Positions 25,974 to 35,600 of a stretch of DNA of 64,000 nt are shown piece after piece. The DNA comes from CAVTOO01 sp963736355 (GTDB lineage: Bacteria > Pseudomonadota > Alphaproteobacteria > Rhizobiales > Xanthobacteraceae): contig CAVTOO010000002.1 in assembly GCA_963736355.1 (NCBI GenBank), forward strand, positions 62,001-126,000, in the 5' to 3' direction. The position numbers and the translations under genes are program-made. The first letter of the stretch is position 1, and every line of letters begins with the position of its first letter. Under the pieces are notes generated by a model. The model was not told where the DNA came from. It saw only the letters and a list, made by a program, of their open reading frames with translations, and did no database searches.

Positions 25974-27473
25974 ATGGAAGCTTTTAAATCGCTGGCCCAA
26001 GGCATGCTGGTCGCGATCCAGCCCTTCAACCTGCTCTACGCGCTGATCGGCGTGTTGCTCGGCACCGCCGTCGGCGTGCTGCCGGGCATCGGGCCTGCGC
26101 TGACCGTCGCGCTGCTGTTGCCCGTGACCTACAAGCTCGACCCCGGCGGATCGCTGATCATGTTCGCGGGCATTTATTACGGCGGCATGTATGGCGGATC
26201 GACCACCGCAATCCTGATCAACACACCCGGCGAGAGCGCGTCGATGGCGACCGCACTCGAAGGCAATCTGATGGCCAAGGCCGGGCGCGGCGGCCCGGCG
26301 CTGGCGACCGCCGCCATCGGCTCGTTCGTCGCCGGCACCATCGCGACGCTCGGCCTCGCCTTTCTGGCGCCGTGGCTTGTCGACATCGCCGTGCAGTTCG
26401 GCCCGGAAGATTACTTCGCGCTGATGTGCGTCGCCTTCATCACCGTCTCGGCGACGTTCGGCAATTCTCCCGTGCGCGGATTGACGAGCCTGTTCGTCGG
26501 CCTCGTGCTCGGCCTGGTCGGCATCGACCGCCTCACCGGTCAGCCGCGTTTATCCTTCGGTCTGCCTGAATTGCTCGACGGCGTCGAAGTCACGACGCTC
26601 GCGGTCGGCCTGTTCGCCATCGGCGAAGCGCTCTATGTCGTGTCGCGGCGCCACAAGCAGCAAGACAAGGTCGAGGCCATTCGCGGCTCGCTGTGGATGA
26701 CGAAGCAGGACTGGGCGCGCTCCTGGAAGCCGTGGCTGCGCGGCACGCTGTTCGGATTTCCGATCGGCGCACTGCCGGCCGGCGGCGCGGAAATTCCGAC
26801 GTTCCTGTCTTATTCGGTGGAACGCAAACTGACGAAATATCCCGACGAGTTCGGCAAGGGCGCCATCGAAGGCGTCGCCGGGCCCGAAGCCGCCAACAAT
26901 GCCTCGGCGGCCGGCACGCTGGTGCCGCTCTTGACGCTCGGCCTGCCGACATCGGCGACGGCTGCGATGATGCTCGCGGGCTTCCAGCAATATGGATTGA
27001 ATCCGGGGCCGCTGCTGTTCGCGCAGAATCCCAATCTCGTCTGGGGCCTGATCGCGAGCCTGTTCATCGCCAACACGATGCTGCTTGTTCTCAACCTGCC
27101 GCTGGTCGGATTGTGGGTGCGGCTGTTGTCGATTCCGCAGCCTTGGCTCTACGCTGGCATTCTGGTGTTCGCCACCATGGGCACGATTGCGGCGAAGCCC
27201 TCGGTGGTGGAACTGTCGATGCTGGCCGCGTTCGGCGTGCTCGGATTCCTGATGCGGCGTTACGACTACCCGATCGCACCCGTGGTCGTCGGACTCATTC
27301 TCGGGCCGGTCGCGGAGGCGCAATTGCGCCGCGCGATGTCGATCAGCCTCGGCGATCCGATGGTGCTGCTGCAGAGCCCGATCTCGGCGACGCTCCTGGC
27401 CATCGCGCTGCTCGCGCTCATTCTTCCCTTTGCGCTCAAGGGCATGGCGCGATTCCGGGCCGTTGAGGACTAA
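25974..27473 (+). CDS. tctA: Tripartite tricarboxylate transporter large membrane subunit TctA
   Basis: The 499-aa polytopic membrane protein, with about 11-12 helices, has the TctA signatures GVLPGIGPALTVALLLPVTY, GIYYGGMYGGSTTAILINTPGE, GFPIGALPAGGAEIPTFLSY and EGVAGPEAANNASAAG. It is the transport channel of the secondary, ion-driven TctCBA system for citrate-like acids. It follows tctB by 33 bp, with TctC, TctB and TctA in the usual order. It is intact, in contrast to the two genes before it. Confidence 0.93.
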   Translation: MEAFKSLAQGMLVAIQPFNLLYALIGVLLGTAVGVLPGIGPALTVALLLPVTYKLDPGGSLIMFAGIYYGGMYGGSTTAILINTPGESASMATALEGNLMAKAGRGGPALATAAIGSFVAGTIATLGLAFLAPWLVDIAVQFGPEDYFALMCVAFITVSATFGNSPVRGLTSLFVGLVLGLVGIDRLTGQPRLSFGLPELLDGVEVTTLAVGLFAIGEALYVVSRRHKQQDKVEAIRGSLWMTKQDWARSWKPWLRGTLFGFPIGALPAGGAEIPTFLSYSVERKLTKYPDEFGKGAIEGVAGPEAANNASAAGTLVPLLTLGLPTSATAAMMLAGFQQYGLNPGPLLFAQNPNLVWGLIASLFIANTMLLVLNLPLVGLWVRLLSIPQPWLYAGILVFATMGTIAAKPSVVELSMLAAFGVLGFLMRRYDYPIAPVVVGLILGPVAEAQLRRAMSISLGDPMVLLQSPISATLLAIALLALILPFALKGMARFRAVED

Positions 27474-27549
27474 CCCTCCGAACCGAAATCTTAACGGCTC
27501 CTTGCTACCCCGAAGACGCCGCGCGACGCGGCTTTAAGGGGCGCGAGCC

Positions 27550-29163
27550 GTGAACGAAGCAAGGGCGGACATGCAGGGCCCGGTGAGCCGGATCACGGCG
27601 CGCATTGCTGCGATCGTCACCGGCGGTGGCGGCCTGACGCAGCGCCTCGCCGGCACGGCCTTTCTCATTCGCGTCGTCAGCGCCGCGCTCGCCTATCTGT
27701 CGCAGATCGTCCTCGCGCGCTGGATGGGCACGTCGGAATACGGCATCTACGTCTATGTCTGGACCTGGGTGCTGCTGCTCGGCTCGATGATGGATTTCGG
27801 CACGGCGGTGTCGGCGCAGAAATTCATTCCCGAATATCGCGGCGCGGGCGAACTCGACTTGCTGCGCGGCTTCCTCGCCGGCAGCCGCCTCCTCACCTTC
27901 ACGGTCTCGGCCGCGGTCTCCGTTCTGCTCGCGGGTCTCGTGACACTGCTGACGCCGGTGCTCGATCCGCGCGCCATCGTGCCGTTTTATCTCGGCTGCC
28001 TGACGCTGCCGGCTTTTGTCGTTGCCAATGTGCAGGACGGCATCGCGCGCTCGCATGACTGGATGCGACTTGCGATGGTGCCGCAGTTCATCGCGCGCCA
28101 GTCGCTGATCATCGGATTTGTCGCGGGCGCTATTGCGCTTGGCCTGTCGCTCGGCGCGACGGTGGCGATGGCCGCAAGCGCGGCTGCGGTCTGGATCGCG
28201 GTGATCGGCCAGACGGTTCTGCTCAATCGTCGTCTGCGCACCGAGGTCACACCCGGACCGAAGCGCTACGATGTGCGCGTCTGGCTTGCGACGTCGCTGC
28301 CGATCCTGCTGGTCGAAGGCTTCTATCTGCTGCTGTCCTACACCGACGTGCTGGTGCTGCAGATCTTCCATCCGTCCGAGACCATCGGCATCTATTACGC
28401 CGTCGTCAAAACGCTGTCGCTGGTGACATTCATCCACTTCGCGATGTCGGCCGTCACCGCGCATCGCTTCGCCGAATTCAACACCGCCGGCGATCACGCC
28501 GGATTGTCGGCCTATTTCGCGCAGGCCGTGGCGTGGACCTTCTGGCCGTCGCTCGCGGCCACCGCTTTGCTGCTGATGGTCGGCAAGCCTTTGCTCTGGC
28601 TGTTCGGCCCGCAATTCGTCGAGGGCTATCCGATCATGTTCGTCGCCGCGATCGGACTTGTCGCGCGCGCGGCCGTCGGCCCGGTCGAGCGGCTGTTGAA
28701 CATGCTCGGCCAGCAGCGCATCTGCGCGATGGTCTATGCGGCGGCTTTTGTGCTGAATCTGATGCTGTGTTTCGCGCTGGTGCCGCGCTTCGGCGCCTAT
28801 GGCGCGGCGGCGGCGACATCCACCGCGCTCGTCGTCGAGACCATCCTGCTGTTCGTCGTCACGCAGCGCAGGCTTGGTTATTCGGCGTTGCCGTGGCGCG
28901 GCACAGCGCTTAGACACACACTCGGTGTCATCGTCCGCGAAGCGCGACGATCCAGTAAACTCAAGCCTATAAATTGCGTGAGCGCAGAGAATACTGGATG
29001 CCCGCCGGAGTTTATGCCCGGGCTCGCGAAGCGAGACCCGGGTGCGGGCATGACAGAGATCACGCGTTTCTTTTGCGGCATAGCCTTTTCGGAAAACCGG
29101 TTCCCACTTTTCCGGGCTATGCCGCCGTCCACCCGCCATCCATCGACAGGTTTGCACCGGTGA
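27550..29163 (+). CDS. Polysaccharide flippase (Wzx/MATE-like); true 3' end uncertain
   Basis: A polytopic protein of the polysaccharide-export branch of the MOP superfamily, with about 12 helices. It has the N-terminal pattern RVVSAALAYLSQIVLARWMGTSEYGIY and QKFIPEYR, and a late GPVERLLNMLGQQRICAM segment. It probably flips a lipid-linked glycan across the inner membrane; no glycosyltransferase is adjacent. Start is the GTG at 27550. The family-like part ends near RRLGYSALPW (about 28895). The remaining 80-90 codons read through palindromic repeats and into bdhA, so the natural stop is probably earlier; TAG at 28911-28913 in another frame is a candidate. Confidence 0.75.
   Translation: MNEARADMQGPVSRITARIAAIVTGGGGLTQRLAGTAFLIRVVSAALAYLSQIVLARWMGTSEYGIYVYVWTWVLLLGSMMDFGTAVSAQKFIPEYRGAGELDLLRGFLAGSRLLTFTVSAAVSVLLAGLVTLLTPVLDPRAIVPFYLGCLTLPAFVVANVQDGIARSHDWMRLAMVPQFIARQSLIIGFVAGAIALGLSLGATVAMAASAAAVWIAVIGQTVLLNRRLRTEVTPGPKRYDVRVWLATSLPILLVEGFYLLLSYTDVLVLQIFHPSETIGIYYAVVKTLSLVTFIHFAMSAVTAHRFAEFNTAGDHAGLSAYFAQAVAWTFWPSLAATALLLMVGKPLLWLFGPQFVEGYPIMFVAAIGLVARAAVGPVERLLNMLGQQRICAMVYAAAFVLNLMLCFALVPRFGAYGAAAATSTALVVETILLFVVTQRRLGYSALPWRGTALRHTLGVIVREARRSSKLKPINCVSAENTGCPPEFMPGLAKRDPGAGMTEITRFFCGIAFSENRFPLFRAMPPSTRHPSTGLHR
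28999..29050. repeat. Nested palindromic repeat, family R3
   Basis: The outer arms TGCCCGC / GCGGGCA enclose the inner arms CCCGGGCTCGC / GCGAGACCCGGG with a GAA loop. It resembles small intergenic palindromes common in Hyphomicrobiales. It lies between the flippase and bdhA, 27 bp from R1 copy 3. Confidence 0.8.
29077..29123. repeat. Dispersed palindromic repeat, family R1, copy 3
   Basis: The arms GGCATAGCC / GGCTATGCC flank the core CGGAAAACCGGTTCCCACTT. It overlaps the last 7 bp of bdhA, including the stop codon, so it may serve as that gene's terminator. Confidence 0.85.
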
Positions 29164-29902
29164 TCTGGCTGGCGTCGTCGCCGCACAGATACAGCGCGAA
29201 CGCGGCCACCTGCTCGATCGTGACGAACTGCTTGGTCGGCTGCGCCGCCAGCAGCACCTCGTTGATGACCTGATCCTTGGTCATGTTGCGCGCCTTCATC
29301 GTGTCGGGGATCTGGCGCTCGACCAGCGGCGTCCAGACATAACCCGGCGAGATGCAATTGCAGGTGATCTTGAAGGTCGCCAATTCCAGCGCCACCGTCT
29401 TGGTCAGGCCGGCGATGGCGTGCTTGGCCGAGACATAGGCCGCCTTGTAGGGCGAGGCGACGAGCGAATGCGCCGACGCAGTGTTGATGATGCGGCCCCA
29501 GCCGCGCTTCTTCATGCCGGGCACCGCGGCGCGGATCGCATGGAACGACGCCGACAGATTGATGGCGATGATGGCGTCCCATTTCTCGATGGGAAATTCC
29601 TCGATCGGCGCGACATGCTGGATGCCCGCATTGTTGACCAGGATATCGACGCTGCCGAGCGTCTCCTCCACATGCTTCACCATGGCGGCGATCTCGGCCG
29701 GCTTGGACATGTCGGCGGGCGAGTAGATCGCCTTGACGTTGAAATCAGTCTCGATGGCCTTGCGGATCTTCTCGATCTCGGCGGCGTCGCCGAAGCCGTT
29801 GATGCAGACATTGGCGCCGGCCTTGGCCAGCGCGTGCGCAATGCCAAGCCCGATGCCGCTCGTCGATCCGGTGACCAGTGCCGTCTTGCCTTGAAGTCCC
29901 AT
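29117..29902 (-). CDS. bdhA: D-3-hydroxybutyrate dehydrogenase (SDR family)
   Basis: The 261-aa short-chain dehydrogenase interconverts 3-hydroxybutyrate and acetoacetate with NAD, in PHB breakdown. The cofactor motif is TGSTSGIGLGIA (residues 11-22), then NNAG, catalytic Ser in NTASAHSLVAS and YVSAK for Tyr/Lys. The C-terminal part (PTKQFVTIEQVA, LSMDGGWTAA) matches bacterial BdhA. AGGAG lies 6 nt before the ATG at 29902, which I prefer to the adjacent ATG at 29905. Confidence 0.92.
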   Translation of the reverse strand: MGLQGKTALVTGSTSGIGLGIAHALAKAGANVCINGFGDAAEIEKIRKAIETDFNVKAIYSPADMSKPAEIAAMVKHVEETLGSVDILVNNAGIQHVAPIEEFPIEKWDAIIAINLSASFHAIRAAVPGMKKRGWGRIINTASAHSLVASPYKAAYVSAKHAIAGLTKTVALELATFKITCNCISPGYVWTPLVERQIPDTMKARNMTKDQVINEVLLAAQPTKQFVTIEQVAAFALYLCGDDASQITGANLSMDGGWTAA

Positions 29903-29997
29903 CATCCACTCCTGAATCCGGCAATTGTAACGTGGCCGCACACGCCGGCCGCGTCAATCGTTGGCACGTCACAAGGATTGGAAGCAGGACTTCGTGA

Positions 29998-30504
29998 TCA
30001 GCGTGTGTCGGGCGAGGCGAGGACGAGCGTCCAGAACACCTTGTATTTGGAGCCCGGCGCATAGGCCGTCGCCATACCCATGCGCGTGACGCCGCTCTTG
30101 AGCATGTTGGCCTTGTGCGACGGAGAATCGCGCCAGCCGGAAAACGCCTCCGCCAGCGTGTGATAGCCCGCGCCGATATTCTCCACCGCGACGGCGGCAT
30201 CGAAGCCAGACGCCTTCATGCGCTGATTGAAGGGCTTCAACGTGTTGTGGTCGAGCTTGTCGCGCCTGGCCATGGAGCTGGACTGCTCCTGGGCCATGGC
30301 CATCAGCTGCGGATCGATGGTGACCGCGCCGAGGCCGTTATTCTGCCGGTAGCCCGAGATCATCGAGGCCGCGACAGCGGCATCGAGCCTGGCACCGGCA
30401 TTGGCCATGCTGACATAGAAAGCCGGCTGAGCCGGCGGCGGCTCGCGCTCGCCCGCGCAGGCGGCGAGGAGCAAAGCCCCCGCCAGAACACCCCAAATCC
30501 TCAA
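29998..30504 (-). CDS. CAP-domain (SCP-like) lipoprotein
   Basis: This 168-aa exported protein has the lipobox LLLAAC about 15 residues from the start. A CAP domain follows: INGYR-like MISGYRQNNGLGAVTIDPQL, then the His of KLDHNTLKPFNQRM, ENIGAGYHTLAEAFSGWRDSPSHKANML and MGMATAYAP. Bacterial CAP proteins are envelope or secreted proteins of mostly unknown function. A TTG start at 30504 lies 7 nt after GAGGAG and gives a compact signal peptide; an in-frame TTG at 30519 is less well placed. It is divergent from tetR across an operator. Confidence 0.85.
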   Translation of the reverse strand: MRIWGVLAGALLLAACAGEREPPPAQPAFYVSMANAGARLDAAVAASMISGYRQNNGLGAVTIDPQLMAMAQEQSSSMARRDKLDHNTLKPFNQRMKASGFDAAVAVENIGAGYHTLAEAFSGWRDSPSHKANMLKSGVTRMGMATAYAPGSKYKVFWTLVLASPDTR

Positions 30505-30588
30505 AATTCTGCTCCTCAACCCGTTAGCGAGCGTTGTTGCATGGGGAGAGTGGCTAAATCGTGAACGCGCTTGACTTCCGACCTCCAG

Positions 30589-30614
30589 AATGAGAATGAA
30601 CGCTCGTTCTCATT
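30589..30614. promoter_or_regulatory. Palindromic operator, probably for the adjacent TetR regulator
   Basis: Arms AATGAGAATGAAC and GCTCGTTCTCATT pair at 11 of 13 positions. A TTGACT box at 30571-30576 lies 17 bp before a poor -10 (GAATGA) at the left edge of the palindrome. A repressor bound here would block transcription toward tetR and the RND genes. The layout fits TetR autoregulation, but binding is inferred. Confidence 0.65.
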
Positions 30615-30780
30615 TTGAACCCTCGGTGCTCCCGTGGAGTCTGCCGGAAACCCGCGCGGTGGCGCCTATGCGGTGCTCAATGGCTGGTGCCGCTCAGCGT
30701 GGCCGACAGGGCTTCGATACGGTGCGCGGCGACACGAAACCGGCATTAGCGACCCATTCCGCTTCGATTTAAGGCCTGAC

Positions 30781-31410
30781 ATGCCCCCGCTTCCAAACCT
30801 GAGCCAGAAGCAGCTCGACCGCCGCACCACGATCCTGGACGCCGCAGAGCGCTGCTTTGCGCGAGCGGGCTTCCATCAAGCGTCGATGAACGAGATTTGC
30901 GCCGAGGCCGGGATGAGCCCCGGCAACCTCTATCGCTACTTCCCTTCCAAGGAAGCGATCATCGCCGGCATCGCCGAACGCAGCCGTGCCGATGCCGCCG
31001 CGAGTTTCGCCGCTGTGGCAAAAGCGCCGAATTTCTTTGATGGCCTCGCCCAGCTCGCGCGGCATCACCTTGTTGACGAAAGCACCAACGACGTCTGGCT
31101 GTGCGTGGAGATCATGTCGGAAAGCCGCCGCAACCCGGAGGTCGCACGGCTCCATCAATCGATCGAAGCCGATGTAAAGGTGCTGATGGTCGAAATGCTC
31201 AAGACCGCCGCCGCACGCGGCGAGATTTCGTCGGCAATCGATTTCGAGACCGCCGCAACCATGCTGATGGTGATCGGCGACGGCATTTCCTGGCGCCGCG
31301 CGTCCGATCCGTCCTTCGACGCCGAACGTGCGCTGCCGCTCGTATTCCAGATGGTTCGCTCCCTGCTGAGCGAGCCCAGTACCGAAAGTGCCAAGGAGTC
31401 AAAATCATGA
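30781..31410 (+). CDS. TetR/AcrR family transcriptional regulator
   Basis: The 209-aa regulator has an N-terminal helix-turn-helix: TTILDAAERCFARAGFHQASMNEICAEAGMSPGNLYRYFPSKEAI is the full TetR signature, with the recognition helix around GNLYRYF (residues 44-50). The C-terminal ligand domain is variable, as usual. Its stop overlaps the adaptor gene start by 4 bp (ATGA), so it is translated in one operon with the RND efflux genes and probably represses them. The 166-bp leader between the operator and the ATG holds no other clear gene. Confidence 0.93.
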   Translation: MPPLPNLSQKQLDRRTTILDAAERCFARAGFHQASMNEICAEAGMSPGNLYRYFPSKEAIIAGIAERSRADAAASFAAVAKAPNFFDGLAQLARHHLVDESTNDVWLCVEIMSESRRNPEVARLHQSIEADVKVLMVEMLKTAAARGEISSAIDFETAATMLMVIGDGISWRRASDPSFDAERALPLVFQMVRSLLSEPSTESAKESKS

Positions 31411-32489
31411 AAGCCAGTCGCCTGACCGCCGTGGGTCTTGTCGTCGCTGCCGGCCTGTGGCTCGCGTCCGGGCACTTCATGCCGCACGGCGAAAGCAACG
31501 CCGCGATCCGTCCGTCGGAGGCGCCCGCTGAGGTGCTGTTCCGTGTTGCCGTGCAACCGGCGGCCGTCGTTCCGCATGCCCGCAAGCTGCATCTGTCGGG
31601 CCGCACCGAAGCCGATCGCAAGGTGATGATCACCGCGCGCACCAACGGCCTGCTCGACCAGCTGAAGGTCAAGCGCGGCACTATCGTCAAGGAAGGCGAC
31701 GTCATCGCCATCCTGTCCGACGAAGCACGTGTGTCGCAAGTTGCACAGGCTCGTGCGCTGCTCGACCAGCGGCGCGCCGAATACGATGCGCGCAAGCGCC
31801 TGGTCGAGCAAGGCAACCTGCCGAAGCTCGATCTCGGAAATCTGGAATCGCAGCACAAGACCGCAGCCGCCGCACTTGCGGCAGCGGAAGCCGAACTTGA
31901 GCGCGGCAAGATCGTCGCGCCCTGGGCCGGTATCGTCACCGACGTTCCCGCGACGTCCGGCCAGCAGGTCTCGCCGGGCAAGGAGATTGCGCAACTCACC
32001 GCACTCGATCCGATGCTCGCCGTGGTCGAAGTCTCCGAGCGTCGCCTCGCCGGATTGAACGTCGGCGAAATGGCCGAGATCCGGCTCGTCGATGGCCAGA
32101 CCGCGCAGGGCCGCGTGCGCTACGTCTCCAAAACCGCCAGCACCACCACGCGCACCTATCGCGTGGAAGTCGAGATCGCCAATGCCAGTGGCGCGATCCC
32201 CGACGGCATCACCGCTGAAGTGACAATCCCGCTGGCGCCGGTACCGGCTGTGCGCGTGCCGCGCTCATCGCTGACGTTTTCGTCGGCGGGTGAATTGGGC
32301 GTGCGCATCGTCAATGCGGATGATCGCGTGTCGTTCGTGCCGGTCGGCGTCATCGCCGACGCGCAGGACATCATGTGGGTCAACGGCATTGCGCCGGACG
32401 CCCGCGTCATCGTTCAGGGGCAGGATTTCGTTCGCGAAGGCCAGCATGTTCAGCCGGTGCAGGCACCGACCTCGGCGGCGACGAAGTAA
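31407..32489 (+). CDS. RND efflux periplasmic adaptor (membrane fusion protein)
   Basis: The 360-aa protein has an N-terminal signal/anchor (LTAVGLVVAAGLWLASG). A lipoyl half-motif with TARTNGLLDQLKVKRGTIVKEGD follows, then a short alpha-hairpin (residues about 110-160, rich in Ala/Arg/Glu), the second lipoyl half IVAPWAGIVTDVPATSGQQVSPG, and beta-barrel and membrane-proximal domains. It links the inner-membrane pump to an outer-membrane channel; no such channel gene is present here. The hairpin is short. It overlaps tetR by 4 bp. Confidence 0.9.
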   Translation: MKASRLTAVGLVVAAGLWLASGHFMPHGESNAAIRPSEAPAEVLFRVAVQPAAVVPHARKLHLSGRTEADRKVMITARTNGLLDQLKVKRGTIVKEGDVIAILSDEARVSQVAQARALLDQRRAEYDARKRLVEQGNLPKLDLGNLESQHKTAAAALAAAEAELERGKIVAPWAGIVTDVPATSGQQVSPGKEIAQLTALDPMLAVVEVSERRLAGLNVGEMAEIRLVDGQTAQGRVRYVSKTASTTTRTYRVEVEIANASGAIPDGITAEVTIPLAPVPAVRVPRSSLTFSSAGELGVRIVNADDRVSFVPVGVIADAQDIMWVNGIAPDARVIVQGQDFVREGQHVQPVQAPTSAATK

Positions 32490-32534
32490 ATCGTCGGGTC
32501 ATCGCGAAACTTACGCAAGGACCCCCACCCCTGA

Positions 32535-32620
32535 CCCCTCCCCATCCGAAGTCGGGCCTGCCCGACTTCGGATTGATCGAGGGTCGATCTCGGAAACATC
32601 CGAGATCGAATGGGGAGGGG
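32535..32620. repeat. Three-stem palindromic element between RND adaptor and pump
   Basis: The outer arms CCCCTCCCCAT (32535-32545) and ATGGGGAGGGG (32610-32620) pair perfectly. Inside are two perfect hairpins: a 13-bp stem TCCGAAGTCGGGC with a 2-nt loop (32545-32572) and a 10-bp stem TCGATCTCGG with loop AAACAT (32584-32609). RNA or single-stranded DNA could form a three-way junction. It lies in the 149-bp gap between the two operon genes. Confidence 0.85.
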
Positions 32621-32638
32621 AAAAGAGGATCGACGACC

Positions 32639-35600
32639 ATGGGTGCAATGATCAACTACGCCATCAGCCATGCAAGGCTGACGCTCGCCGCGCTGCTGTT
32701 CCTGCTGCTGGCGGGCTTCGTCGCCTATGGCTCGATCGCCAAGGAAGCCGAGCCCGACGTCAAGGTGCCGATTATCTACGTCCAGCTCACCCAACGCGGC
32801 ATCAGCCCGGAGGATTCCGAGCGGCTGCTGCTGCGGCCGATCGAGACCAAGTTGAAGTCTGTCTCCAACGTCAAGGAAATGCGCTCGACCGCCTATGAGG
32901 GCGGCGGATATGTGCTGCTTGAATTCGAGGCGGGATTCAATTCCAACGCCGCACTCGCCGACGTGCGCGCCAAAGTCGACGATGCCAAACGCGATATACC
33001 GCGCGACGCGGATGAGCCCTCGGTGCAGGAGGTCAATCTTTCGCTCTATCCGGTTCTGGTCGTCGCGCTGGCGGGCAGCGTGCCGGAACGCACCATGCTG
33101 CAGATCGCACGCAACACCAAGAATGTCATCGAGCAGTCTCCCGGCGTGCTGTCGGCAACGCTGCGCGGCGCGCGCGACGAGGCCATCGAGATCATCGCCG
33201 AACCCACATTGATGAAGAGCTACAATGTGGCGCTCGACCAGCTGATCGTTGCGACGCAAGCCTCCAACAGCCTGGTGGCCGCAGGCGCGCTTGAAGGCGG
33301 CACCGGCCGGTTCGCGGTCAAGGTTCCGGCGCTGATCGAAAAGCCCGAAGACGTGCTGAAGATTCCCGTCGCCGCCTCCTCCGGCGCGACAGTCACGCTC
33401 GGCGACGTTGCCGAAGTGCGCCCGACCTTCAAGGATGCGACCTCCATCACCCGCGTCAACGGCCAGCCGGCCATGACCATCGAGGTCTCCAAGCGCACCG
33501 GCGCGAACCTGATCGAAACCGTCGATGGCGTGAAGAAGGTCGTCGAGAGCCTGCGCGGCACCTGGCCCGAAGGCGTCACCGTCTCCTATACGCAGGACAA
33601 GTCCAAGGTCATTCGCCAGATGCTGGCCGACCTGCAGAACTCGGTCGCGACCGGCGTTCTGCTTGTCGCGGTCATCATCCTGTTCGTGCTCGGCTTCCGC
33701 GCATCGTTGTTTATCGGCATCGCCATTCCGGCGTCGTTCCTCGCCGGCGTGCTCGGCCTGCATCTCGCCGGCCTGACGATCAATATCGTGGTGCTGTTCT
33801 CGCTGATCCTCGCCGTCGGCATGCTGGTGGATGACGCCATCATCGTGTCTGAGTTTGCCGAACGGCGCATGTCGGAAGGCATGGCGCCGAAGGAAGCCTA
33901 TTCGATGGCCGCCCAGCGCATGGCCGGCCCGGTGATCGCCGCTACCGCCACGCGCGTCGCCGCCTTCTCTCCGCTCCTGTTCTGGCCCGGCGTCGTCGGC
34001 CAGTTCATGAAATATATGCCGATCACGCTGATCGCGACGCTGTCGGCCTCGCTTGTGGTCGCCCTGTTCTTTACGCCAACGCTCGGAGCGCTGTTCGGCC
34101 GCGCCGCGCCGGTCTCCCATGACGATCGCATGCGCGATACCGGCCGCTATATGCGCACCGTCAAACTCGCCATCGCCCATCCGGGCAAGACACTGTTGAT
34201 GGCACTGGCGCTGCTCATCGGCGTGCAGATGACCTATGCCCGCTTCGGCAACGGCGTCGAGTTCTTCCCCAATGTCGAACCGGATTTCGGACAGGTCATC
34301 GTTCATGCGCGGGGCAACATCTCGCTCGACGAAAAGGACCGCATCCTGTCTCAGGTCGAAAACCGCGTGCTCGGCACCGACGGGTTGAAGACCATCTACA
34401 CCCGCGTCGGCGAACAACCGCGCGGCTCCAGCGAAATCTCCGAAGACACCATCGGCGTGGTCCAGTTCGAATTCACCGACTGGAAGGTGCGCCAGCCCGC
34501 GCACATCATCATGGACCAGATCCGCGAGCGCACTGCCGATATCCCCGGTGTGCTGGCCGAAGTGACCGCGCCGCGCGGCGGCCCGCCGACCGGCAAGCCG
34601 GTGCAGGTGCAGATCTCCGCGCTCAACCCCGATCTTCTGCCGCAAGCCGCCGCCAAGGTTGCCGCCGTCCTCACGGCGATGCCCGACATCCGCGATCTCG
34701 ACGACGGCCTGCCGCTGCCCGGCATCGACTGGAAGCTGCAGGTCGACAAGGCGCAGGCCGCGAAATACGGCGCCAGCGTCAACAGTGTCGGCAATGCGGT
34801 CCAGCTCGTCACCAACGGCATGAAGATCACCGAGTACCGGCCGTCGGAGACCGACAAGTCGGTCGATATTCTGGTGCGCTTCCCGCCCGACCGGCGCAGC
34901 CTCGACCAGATCGACGATCTGCGCGTGCAGACCGCCGTCGGCCATGTGCCCATCGGCAATTTCGTCGAGCGCGTGCCCGCCGCCCGCGTCGGCTACATCA
35001 ACCGCATCGCCGGCAATCGCGTCATGACGGTCTCCGCCAATCTGCGTCCTGGTATCCAGAACGCCGTGGTGCAGAAGGAAATCATTCAGAAGCTGGCTGC
35101 CGCCGATCTCGGACCCGGCGTCACCTTTCGCCTGAAGGGCGAAGATGAAGAACGCGCCAAGGCCTCGGCCTTCCTTGCGGCGGCCTTCGGCACCGCGCTG
35201 TTTCTGATTTTCGCGATCCTGCTGGCGCAATTCAACAAGCTGACGTCGGTCGGACTCGTGCTCAGCGCCGTGGTGCTCTCCACCATCGGCGTTCTGATCG
35301 GCCTTCTGGTGATGGGCCAGGCCTTCGGCGTGGTCATGGTCGGCATCGGCATCATCGCCAATGCCGGCGTCATCGTGAACAACAACATCGTTCTGATCGA
35401 CACCTATGACCGGCTGCGCCGCGAAGGCGTCGCCGCGCGCGATGCGATTCTCGAAACATGCCGTGAGCGTGCGCGCCCCGTGGTGCTGACGGCCGTGACC
35501 GCGATCCTCGGCGTGTTGCCGATCGCCTTTGGCGTCAATCTCGAATTCGTTTCGCGCGAAATCACAATCGGCGCGCCGGCGACGCAATGGTGGATTCACC

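Noticed and set aside
27505..29157. A 550-codon minus-strand frame opposite the flippase
   Set aside because: Low-complexity Arg/Asp/Gln/His composition without motifs; it is a shadow of the flippase gene.
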